A stretch of DNA of 64,000 nt from Stictocephala bisonia. Its lineage: Eukaryota > Arthropoda > Insecta > Hemiptera > Membracidae. A model generated the notes under the pieces. That model had not been told where the DNA came from. It ran no database searches and was given only the letters and a program-made list of their open reading frames with translations. Both the position numbers and the translations under genes were made by a program. Shown one piece after another: positions 41,501-53,500 of the stretch (its first letter is position 1; each line of letters starts with the position of its first letter). Location: NCBI GenBank assembly GCA_035578905.1, contig JAQJVL010000175.1:186001-250000 (forward strand), in the 5' to 3' direction.

Positions 41501-44500
41501 TAAGCCAGAACGCTTTACATGTCTCTCTCCACGTTTGCTAAGGTTTCGTTTACGTTTGCTTGCTTACGACTTTTCCATATCCCATGTTGCAGGTAAAACA
41601 TTCTTTATTCCTGACCATTTGTCTAGAGTAAAATATTTAGCCAATGACGAAAGGGATGAGGAGCTGTGCCAAATTCTAGAGATGTCAGTCAACTTTTACC
41701 AAGAACATTTTCCAGTTTCAGACGTCATAATGGCTGAAGTGAAAGAGCACACTTCTAAAGACATCGAGCTTCAAAGTGTTATCAGAGAAGCGACATCTGG
41801 ATGGAAAGGTCAAGAACATGAAGAGCAAAAATCATCCTCTAATATATATTACAAGTTCAAAGACGATTTGACTTATATGGATGGATTATTGTTGATGGAA
41901 AATAGAATTGTTATTCCTCGTGTACTTCGACCACTTAATTTTGGACAGGATACATTACTAAATTACAATGTCACCTCGGAATTACTAAATATCGACAGTT
42001 AGCGGAAGAAACCGTATGGTGGCCAACAATTGGTGGAGACATTGAAAAGAAGGATTTAGATTGTTATGTTTGTGCAGTGTTCCGACACCGTTTCCAGAGC
42101 GGCCGTGGGAAAATATCAAGATTACTTTTTCAGGTTTCTTGATATTTGTATGATGAAAATTTCAACTCTGATGCTGTGGTATCCGTTATAGCGAGTGTCT
42201 TCAGTCGCCAAAGCAGCCTCAATGTTGTTACAGGAGACAATGGCACACAACTTGACTGTTCAGAATTCAAGGACTTTGCTCACAGATGGGGGTTTCAGTT
42301 TATTACAAGTAGCCCACATTTTCCACAGTCGAATGGTCAGGCGGAGTTCGCAGGTCACACTGCAAAGCAATTGATTTCGAAATGTAATTACTCGAAGTTG
42401 GGAGTTCTTTCGTACAATTCTACACCTCTTGGAAATGGTTACTCTCCAGCAGAAACTTATGGGACAAAGATTAAGGTCATCTGTGCCAGTTTCTCATACG
42501 AATATCTTACCCAGGCTTCCTGATAGTAAAAAGGAACCAATTTGAAAAGAAAGAGAAGGTAGACAGAAATTTTTCTTTAATAGAAGACACGGAGTTCATA
42601 CAGAAACTAAAGATCTTCTCCCAGTACAAAAGGTACTTATTAGAGATCTTAATTGCAACCGTGAAATTTTAAAGAAGCATACAAACCCTAGATCTTACAT
42701 AGTAAAAAAAGAAGAAGGAATCTGTCTAAGAAGAAATAAATATCATCTGACTTTCCTTCCGGAAACCTTAAAGGAGCGCCATCCCGCGACAACTTCCACT
42801 CCACTTCAAACTGTAAACAGACCTGTTCGTCAATATGTGAGGAAACCTGGGCGTCTTGATTTATGAGGGAGAGGTGTGGTGTTAGCCACTAAAGTAAGAC
42901 TGAAGTATTTAACAATACCATATGTTTTGAGTGTTATTATTGACAGTTGTTTTGGAATTGAGCTTGTTGTTGGATTTTAGGAATCAAATATACTTATATT
43001 ATTTACAATTATTTATTAATCTTGTTTTTTAAAGTAAATAACCTATTATAGTACTTTAGTATTCGATATAACACTTCTTTATATATTCCACCAACAAAAT
43101 TGAATAAGAAAGTTAAACTGTTTAACGTGCATTAATTTTATAAATAAGTTAAATTGCTGTTACTAAATTCCATATGTATTTACGAAATGAAGAGTACCTA
43201 GCACTGTTATGGCGGTTCCTAATAGACGGGATAGGAGAGAGGCGGATGTCTTGCAACTCAATGATCTCATCGCCAGTGCTGCCACCCGCGTAGCCATCAA
43301 TCACCGAGCTACCTGTCGCCTTCACTCCTGTATACATACAACATACACGCACGATAGTTTTAGTTACCGTGCACACACATAAGTACTTACTAAAAAATGT
43401 TTGAAATAGTCTACAGACAAATATACAGTGTTCCATGCACCATAATTACACACTCCAATCTCTCCAAAAATTTTAACTCGTTCTAATTTGGAATCTCCCT
43501 AAATTGAAAAATCACCATAAAATGATAAAATTCACAGAATGGCCTCAATAAAATGAATAAACTTGTTAAGAATTTTAGCACTTCTAGCTTGAATAAAATA
43601 TGTTGATTCAAACAAATTTTAAAATCCTAGAAAACATAAAAAATGTGGATTTAATGATAGGGTATAAAATTAACCTTATATATAAGGATCAAAGACACAT
43701 TTACAAGACAGATTCACAATTAAAAGCTTAAATTAACGAAACTAACACGAAATTTACATTCATTCATATTCGTAGACACAAATCTGGGCAGTGCCTTGTA
43801 TCCACATACTCGTAGACACAAATCTGGGCAGTGCCTTGTATCCACATACTCGTAGACACAAATCTGGGCAGTGCCTTGTATCCACATACTCAGTGTTTAT
43901 TAAATATTTAACTATCAGATAACTTTTCTAATTGTAATATTTTGCCTTGTAAATGCTTCGACAGACAGCCTAGCTAGACTTCTCCAATAATGTCCACTGT
44001 GACTGAGAACAGAGCGGATTTTTACAACAATAAACCTAAGTGACCATTTTGATATTGTTCATACAATTTGTTGCAGATGTTTTGATTTATTGATTTCATT
44101 GTGACATTGTATAAACAAATCAATAGGCTAACATTTGATCTAATTTTGTATAGCCTTTTTGATCATGCACTATGAAATAACATAATTCATCTTTTACTTT
44201 CGGACTAGCGGACACCCTGCACGCTTCGCGTGCCAACCCCGCTCGACCTCCAGCCTCGGTGTGTGATTTTTTACTACAAATATTAATAAGTCAGCCACAC
44301 TATATTAAATAAAACCGTTATATATAAATTTGTTTACAGTACTTATTTACTGCATTTGCTACCTATTTATTACTATAAACAGCCTTGTTATTATAAACAT
44401 TTATTACTATGTTATTACGTATCCTATATCAAAAGTATCTGATGCAGATAGTCCTGATCACTCAGCATGATAGTTGATCACACAGCCTGATTGAACAATT

Positions 44501-47500
44501 AGTCTGTGCGCGCGGCAGTGTTACTACTAACCATATTAATAACAAATATTACAATAATAAACATCATCTGATAGTAATAAGATATTTAACAATTTTTCAA
44601 GACAACTGTTTGAGTAGGGTAATGTTTTAATGTTAGTCTACTCTGCGTACTTTCAATTAGAAGAGAAGAGACCGTCTTGGCGCAAGGTGCGGTTTATGGT
44701 AACTGTACATCGCTCGAATACTACAGAAAATAATGCCGAGTTGGAGTCTACCCGAGCTAATAAATTAAGTAATAATATGTCAAATATTATAAGAGTACAT
44801 AATAACATGAAAAAAAGACGAAACTTTCCACACCATGAAAAACATGAGAAAATACCTGATATACAAGTTAAAAAAACTGATAGAAGGATGCAGAGTTGAT
44901 GCTAAATACTGTAGACGTAGAGGTGAGGTGTTGTGAAGATCCAGAGCGAAGACTGTCTCACAGGTGGGGGGGGGGGGTAGAAGAAGGCGCCTTCTGTTGT
45001 GGGGCTCGATGTTATGCAGAAATGACGATGAGTTGTAGATTGTAAAATTAAAAATTAATAATGCACTTCTGCATAAAAAGAACGAAAAACATTTCTCTCT
45101 TTAGGTGAATAAATCTTGTATTTGTATTATTAAAACTAAACAATTAAACACTTGGCATTCTTCTCGTGCCTTTGATAAAGTAAAATGATAAAGTATTTTA
45201 AATTTAATACTTAATATGAAAAAGAATTAGGCGTTTTTTGTGCTTGAAAACTCTTGATGTTTCTTGAACTGGCTTGAATTATTTATTGTATAAAGATAGC
45301 AAAGAGGAATTTAGTTGAAATTTAATGTAAGTTTTGCAATAAAAGTAAAAGGAAGACTGAATTAAGCGTAATTAGAAATAGCATAAAAACCAAGTGACAA
45401 TGAGAAACCGCGAGAGACGGTAGTCACCGCCGGTAAGTCAGATGCGGAACTGAACATTTGTCGTAACAAGATCATCGCGTCCCTTCCCCCTCTCTTCAAT
45501 ATTTATAATTGACCAATTAGGGGTAGGTGCACTATCACAAAACCAGTCAGGATGATGGTTCATTAAACCTGCTCGCTTGACATGTAGAAACTCGAAAGAA
45601 TACTGTTAATACCGGCCCCCGTGAATCGGACAGATTCGTAAAAAAGTAAGGTGAGAAAATGAGTCTCCAAGCTAAACAAGATAATAAACATCAAATGAAC
45701 TTCTTACGATAAGAGAGAATATAGTTTAATGTTCTTTACTTGGGTAAAGGTGACACCTTTACGACTGGCCGAGTAAATACTTCATTGTGGGTCTTGACGG
45801 TGACAGATGATTTAGAGGCATTTCCTAATAATTTAACTCGGGCAGAGCTACCATTGGTCTGCAAATCAAAAAATGTCCTGGAGTCAAAACATCTATCTCT
45901 GATGGATCTGTAGATAACGACATAATGGTCTCGAATCCAATATTGCTTCAATTAGCGTGCATAAAGTTTGAAATTCCTCCTGGGTTAGTACTTGGTCACC
46001 TATAACCCTTTTCAGGTGCGTCTTCATGCTCTTAACACCGCTCTCCAAAATTCTACCGTGATGTGGAGCAGCAAGAGGAATGAAGTGGAACTTAATGAAA
46101 TGTTCTTCTGAAAGATAGTTTAGTTTACTTTTATTAACTTCATTATGCAGTAGTGACTTCATTATCTTATAAAAATAGTTATAAATACCTACAAAGTTTG
46201 AGTCGTTATCAAGATATAAGTCAGTATGTACACCTCGTCTAGAAATATCAGGTGTGCACTACGGCGATGAAAGTGTTTGTAGAAAGATCTGATACAACCT
46301 CAATATGTATCGCCTTAGTGGCATTTTAAAACCTGAGAAAGTCGCAAGGTCACTTCAAATGGCCCCGCATAATGTAAGCCTGGGCTCATATCAGGATAAA
46401 CTGTCCTCGGTTTGTGGTGGAAGCAAGTTACACATTTGTGTACACAAGAACTTATTAATCTTCTAGCTGCCAAAATCCAGAAGTTTTGAGTAATGAGAGA
46501 TTGCAGGAGCTGAGTCCGAGCTTGAAGATATCTTAAGTGATAATAATCCACTATTAATGAAGAAATTAAGTGAGATTCGGGCAGCAAAATAGGGTTTTTG
46601 GTATTCAAACATATGTTAGCATTTTCAAGTTTACCTCCAACTCGTATTAAACCACTTTCATCCACAAACGGCGAAAGATTTTTCAGTTTGCTTGTGGATA
46701 CTTAGTTTTTCTTAAAACCATAAATTCTTGCTGTTGAACTATTCTACATAGGCTATAGTGACACTCGATTTATGAAGCTCTTCGGGCTGTTAGTTATGAG
46801 ATGTTAGTTTGGCTGAAACATGTCGAGTGTTGTGTATGGATCGAAGCAGAAATGCAATTATTCACTGTAGGTCTTGGCGATATCAGATAACACTGATCTC
46901 TTGGTGTATTCTTGAGACTGAGAGATATTTATTTTGTAAGTAAAGCAATTAGAACTTGGACGTAGAGGTGAGGTGTTGTGAAGATCCAGAGCGAAGACTG
47001 TCTCACAGGTGGGGGGGGGGGGGGGTAGAAGAAGGCGCCTTCTGTTGTGGGGCTCGATGTATAGTTGGTGTTATGTAGAAATGACGATGAGTTGTAGATT
47101 GTAAAATTAAAAATTAATAATGCACTTCTGCATAAAAAGAACGAAAAAACATTTCTCTCTTTAGGTGAATAAATCTTGTATTTATATTATTAAAACTAAA
47201 CAATTAAACACTTGGCATTCTTCTCGTGCCTTTCATAAAGTAAAATGATACAGTATTTTAAAACCTGCTCGCTTGACGTAGCAACTCGAAAGAATACTGT
47301 CCAATGTTTTCATAAAAGAGTACACACTTCACTCCTCTCCTACGTCCAGCTGTCACTGGCCGTGAGTACACACTTCACTCCTCTCCTACGTCCAGCTGTC
47401 ACTGGCCGTGAGCTCAGACTAATTTATTATTCAGTCTAGTACAAACGTATCCCTTCTAACATTAAGAAAGCCCTACAACTACCTGAAGAGTATAAACATC

Positions 47501-50500
47501 TGTATTTACGTTCCAACAGCTGGAATATAAGATCATTATTTACATTTGAACAGCTGTTACTTAAGATTATTTTAAACGTGTCTCCATTTCACGGTATCTT
47601 ATAAATATGCCGTGCTCCGTGTTATTCTTATGGTCAAAAACGTACTTTGAGGGCTTTCCGTGCCCTTCAGGGTAAACATTTTGAACAGTGAAAACCTTAC
47701 TACAACCTTACAACTAAGAATAGGGGCGAATTTTTGACACATCTATTTTTAAAATACGTAAAAAATGTGGGAGGATAAAAAAATGTTGCGGTAGTAAAAT
47801 CTATTTAATCTACGCTCACCTGCAATAGAAGGTTTCCTAGTTGTTTCTTCTGCTTCTTTTGTTTTCTTAGATTTCTTCTTAGCTCGTGCTCCCCAATATG
47901 TGTAATTGACTGCTGCGTACTCCAGCAGGGCCGCGAACACGAAGACGAAGCACATGACGAGATAGATGTCAATGGCCTTGACGTAGGAGATGCGAGGCAG
48001 TGAGCTGCGGACCCCAGTGCTGATAGTTGTCATCGTTAGCACAGTAGTGATTCCTAAACAGTTCACTTACTGTCACATTGGTTTGCCAAAGAGGTTCTTA
48101 ACAAAACAACCTTAATAAAAATTTTTTTATACTAACACTTTAATTTAAATTAGATTATATGAAAATAAAAAAAAAACTGAAAAGTAAAAGTATTAAAATA
48201 CGTATTTCTTAAATACAATATGTAGATCTTTCTTTTAATGTACAATAATTGGTCCCAAATGTAATTTTTTCATAAATGATTGAATATTTTGCAATAAAAA
48301 TGAAAAAAAGAAAAAACAAAAGTCATATTTTTTACAAATATTAATTTTTTCGTAAAGATATACTGATAATGTAAAACATATTAGTAAGCTATGAAACTGA
48401 TTGTTGATAATTAATTAATAATATATGGTTAGAATAATTAATAACATAGTTATAAATAATTGAGAAGTTTAATCTTTGGTAAAGATTATGATCCGTAAAA
48501 CACAAATAGTCTTAAATTAACTCTGGGGGAAAATCTTTATTGGAATAAAAGGCCAAACAAATCACATTAAGAAGAAATAGAATAAGAATGATTAAGGAGG
48601 AAATTAGCGTTATATCAATTATTTGTTTAGTTTTTAAAGCCTGTTTCTTAAAATCCTCTACTCGTTTGTTTGATCGTTTATGCAACATTTGCTTTGTATA
48701 CATTCTTTGACAAAATAAAAATTTTAAATAATTTCAACCTAAGGCAACTCTGGCACTAGTGGCCTCATGATTGATCCAGAAGGAAACCCAAGACAGCATG
48801 ACAATGAGGATGGACGGCAGGTACGTTTGGAATACGAAGTAGCCGATGTTCCGCTTGAGCTTGAAGCTGAGTGAGAGTCGCTGGTAAGAGCCTGTAGCGA
48901 GCTTCTCTATGCGGTCGTTAGTGCCATAGCCGATGATCGTGAACTGGGGAAGTTCCGCTTCCTCAACTCCTCTCACTGGTGTAGCTCGCCAGTACATCAC
49001 CACATCTGACACTGTGTAGCCATCTGTAAGTCAACACATATTATGTCAGAACCTCGCCAATAAATACGTAATCATGGCTTTCTAGGACCATAATAATGTA
49101 TGTCACTCCATGTAACACCAAGGGCAATAGATCCGCATGAAATTAATCTATTGTCACAGTATCTCACTCACTTTACTTCCGTTGATGCCTATTAGTATAA
49201 ACACCCAATGCTATTTCATAGACTATTTAAAACTTGATCATTTCATTTGTTTTCTTTAACTGCTGAAGATTAATTAAGTTAATAAAATAACTGCATTAGA
49301 TTGCCATTGGAACCTTCAAGTACAGTAAAGCGGAGCCGCACAATCTAATGTGAATAAATCCATTATTTAAAACCTTCCCTGGTTTAACATTATAAAATAT
49401 CTAACCTCTTCAATATTACAAACACACTTTTTTTACATTCCAACAGCTGTTAAAACTTTCTGAAAATCATTGTTTACATTTGGACAGCTGTTACTTTCCG
49501 AATCATTTAAATATCTCTTCATGTTATTCTTATGAGTGAAAAACGCACTTTGAGGTATTCTCGTCCCCTTCAGGGTGAACATATTGAAACATTAAGACCT
49601 TATTACACAACTGTTGTTGATACTTCAATCTTGGTCAAAAATGAGGTAGGAGTTATGTTGACAAAAAACGGCTTCACGTATTATATATAAAGATATTATG
49701 TTAGTGATCACACAGATGTTACAAAAAAAATAACATTTTCCATACATTATAAAAATGTCAAAACCATATGTTATTTTTTTATTTTATTGACATTATCTAA
49801 ATTTTTGTATGGCCAACTAATTGTATAATTGTACTGAATTGTATGCATTGAATTTGTAATCAATCCACTTGCTAAAATGCATTCCTAAATCGTGACATGT
49901 TATTACTATGTTAGGCTTATTGTATGTGTGTAGAAAAGCCATTCCATCAATTACAGCTGCGGTTTTGTCCAACCATGCGAGTTATTTTTTGAATGTAACA
50001 ATGATGGTTACTGTCCACATTTTCTTCATTTGATGACAATGACTCCAAGATCACTGGAAGTTTAGATTTGTTGAAACTGTGATGCATTTTCCCATCACTA
50101 GCAAACAATGACTTTGGAAGGGGTGAAAATTCGCAGTTGCTTAGATTTAACTTTATGTCAATATCATATCTGCTTCGGGATGCTATCAATACCCTAGACA
50201 TAAGTGAGGTATTGGTTTTCATAAATATTAGTAATGGTAGTGAATTAACGGATAAGGTCCTCCATCACATTTGAAATTCTGTTCAGTTCAGGATTTACAA
50301 GGAAGAAACAATCTCTGGCATTATTATTTTGTGTTATAGCAACCAGCCCGCCTTGCACTTTCAATTTTCGGTTTTGGTGCTCTAAGGCTTCATCTGCACT
50401 TAAAGCACAAAAGGGTACTACGTTACGATTGACAACCCATTTCTTCCATAGTTCATCCATATGTTGATTGTAATACATCCGTCTCAACAATCTACAATGA

Positions 50501-53500
50501 AATTATCCTTACATAATTTATACTGTTAAGAGAAAAGTTTATGAAATTCATGAAGAGAAGCCAGACTGAGATTCCAATCAGACGTTCTAACAGATCTGTA
50601 CATCCCAACATAGACTGTACTATATCCTAATATGAACATACCATCTTGAATACGGGTTCCACAGATTTCCTGATACTCACAAAGCTGTTAATTTCTTCAA
50701 GTATCTTGTTTTCTTTAATGAAGGAGATAAGTAGATCATTTGTTTGTTTAATATTTGATTTATTATTGTTTATCAGTTCATCTATTAGAGGCTGTACCAA
50801 GGTAATTATTCCAGGATGTTCCTTGTCAAATTCTTTTAAAAGAAGAATATTTAATGTAGTTGCCGTAGTTAAATGGGCTTTAATAGCTTCATGTGTTTTC
50901 CTTCTATGATTTGTGTCATAGTTACCGATGAGTACAAATCGCATTCTACCCACAGCTCTGGTATTCCACTTCCATATATGAACTCACCACATGTTCTAAG
51001 TTGAACTGTTATTATATGTAGCTCTCAAGGTTTTGATACCCATTTACCTTTGCAATCTTTTTTGGCCATTTCAAGCTGCTTTAAAGGTTTGTAAATTACC
51101 ATGTTAGCAGTAACAACAACTTTTTTGGTTGTTTTATTCAAGGATTTGGTAAGTTTTTCTAGTTGCCCCATTACTGTTAACTGAACATAACTAATAGTTG
51201 AAGGCTCTAGTATCACTGGCAGCAAGGAAACTCTGGAAAATCTTTTCGCGTCTCCTAAATCGCTGTTTTACCCAATCCATGTTGGAAAGGAGTTTGATAT
51301 ATCTCACTGCCATCCAATATAGTTATTAGTGAGAGGAACCAAACACTGTCAACACCTATAGCTTTGTCAAGTAACAAGTAATGGTTAGTGCTAGAAACTA
51401 CAGGTTTTTGCACAACATACATCTCCAAGTTATCAGAAACAAAAATATATTTTAGCTTGATATTGAATATATTGAACTTTCTGATTTAACCATTATATGG
51501 ACAACATTTCAAAAGTTGGTATTGTTAATAATGAAGATTTTGAGCAGCTGAGTAAATTTTATTTTTAAAACACGAATTTCTATATTAATGGTTACCCATA
51601 CACGAAATACCCTAATAACATGTTTTGTGTAGAATTTAATACTGAACACTTTTAGTAATAGGTTACTTTGTCGTAAATATCATTGTTTACAAGATTGTGT
51701 AAATAACATAGTTTACAAGTTTACAAGTTACACATCAAAACCACGATTGTGTACGGCACAGCAGCGGCCATTTTATTTAGCGTGAGGTTAATTGCCACTA
51801 GTGGCTACTGTCCACCATCCAAACAACGATTCTCCATGTTATAACAAAGAGATTGACACCACTCCTATGCTTGTATCATCAAAAATCCCACGGATGTACA
51901 CTTGCAAGCCGACTAATTATGTAACACATAATAAATCTTCTTTGATTACACATTTAAGAAAACGCCACAAAGAAACAAATGAAAATCCCAAATTTGCATT
52001 TGAATGTTCAATATGCTTTAAAAAATACAGCACAGTAAATAATTTGAATCTTCACATAAAAATAAAACATAAAAAATTGAACAAAAAAAAGATATTTTCA
52101 AAGCAGTGTCCACTGTGCTCATTTGTATCCAATTGTGCTATTAGATGTTCTGAAGACATCTTAATATACGACCATTTCAGGAAAGTACATAACACAAATC
52201 TGAGTATTGAACTCAGACAAGAACTGAGACAAGAACTCCAGTCTTGTCATTTAGCAATTTCTTGTATGAAAAAAACATTGAAAAAACAGTGTATGTGGTT
52301 CCTGCAAAATTAACGGATTTTGTCCTGCAGCCAATACTGCAAAAAAAAAAAAAAAAAAAAAAGAAAAAAAAGAAATTGGCAATGTTATAGTTACCTACTT
52401 TTTTGAACTCTCACATTGGGCATAAAAATGATCTTCAACATGTCTTTCTTTCAGAAACGGAAAAGGATTTAACTTCAAAACTAGCCTATAAAATCCCATA
52501 TGAACCCATGAATTTCGCCTGAGTGTAACAAATAAATGATTACATAGAATTCATTTAACAACAAGGAAAAACTTACTTAACATAGAACAATGTTTTAATT
52601 TAACTGATAATGCCATAAAACATGCATTTGATCCAGTGAGTGTGGAAGCATTGGCCAATGAATTTTCTACATCTTCTCAAAATGCTCTTCTTTTTTATCA
52701 GACCAAAGGTATTCCCTTAACTAATGAGTCTGTTAATTTGAAAAGTTAAGATTTTGTTCTAATATTTATGACGGCAGCCTAGAAAGAAATTTTCTTAAAG
52801 TATGGTGGGGATGTAATTTGTGTTGACGGAACTCATGGTGTAAACCCATATAATTTTCAATTGTTCACCAGTCTTGTTTTACACACTTCAAGAGGGAATG
52901 CCAGTTGATTTTATGTTTAGTAACAGAGGCAATGAAGAAATAATGGGACTATTTTTTGACAAGGTTAAGGAATGTGTGGGATGTCTGTATATGTGAACTG
53001 TTTCCAGGTATTAGGCTTTAGTTAAGGAATGTGTGGGATGTCTGTATATGTGAACTGTGTCCAGGTATTAGGCTTTAGTTAAGGAATGTGTGGGATGTCT
53101 GTATATGTGAACTGTTTCCAGGTATTAGGCTTTAGTTAAGGAATGTGTGGGATGTATGTATATGTGAACTGTGTCCAGGTATTAGGCTTTAGTTAAGGAA
53201 TGTGTGGGATGTCTGTATATGTGAACTGTTTCCAGGTATTAGGCTTTAGTTAAGGAATGTGTGGGATGTCTGTATATGTGAACTGTGTCCAGGTATTAGG
53301 CTTTAGTTAAGGAATGTGTGGGATGTCTGTATATGTGAACTGTGTCCAGGTATTAGGCTTTAGTTAAGGAATGTGTGGGATGTCTGTATATGTGAACTGT
53401 GTCCAGGTATTAGGCTTTAGTTAAGGAATGTGTGGGATGTCTGTAAATGTGAACTGTTTCCAGGTATTAGGCTTTAGTTAAGGAATGTGTGGGATGTCTG

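Larger units (their letters stand above)
38777..43058 (+). mobile_element. Ty3/Gypsy LTR retrotransposon, decayed, in LCCH3-like intron
   Basis: Both LTRs are recognisable (38777-38965 and 42875-43058), each starting TGTGGTGTTAGCC. A polypurine tract GAGGGAGAGG stands directly before the 3' LTR. The internal region has gag, CCHC-like knuckles, protease, RT, RNase H and integrase in Gypsy order. GTATT on both sides (38772-38776 and about 43059-43063) is a candidate 5-bp target duplication. It almost fills the intron 38542-43197 and is antisense to the host gene. Confidence 0.85.
44912..47302 (-). mobile_element. BEL/Pao LTR retrotransposon remnant
   Basis: Two direct repeats flank a minus-strand pol remnant. 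The lower-coordinate repeat (44912-45612) and the higher one (46957-47302) share long identical stretches (TCTCACAGGTGGGGG, AAGAAGGCGCCTTCTGTTG, CTCGCTTGACGTAG-type). The second lacks about 340 bp in its middle. Gag, protease and most of RT are absent. Confidence 0.8.

Noticed and set aside
44630..44899. 89-codon plus-strand frame
   Set aside because: Basic, Asn-rich and without motif; likely chance.
48512..48703. Small single-pass membrane protein
   Set aside because: Lies wholly within an LCCH3-like intron, has no conserved motif and sits in AT-rich DNA.
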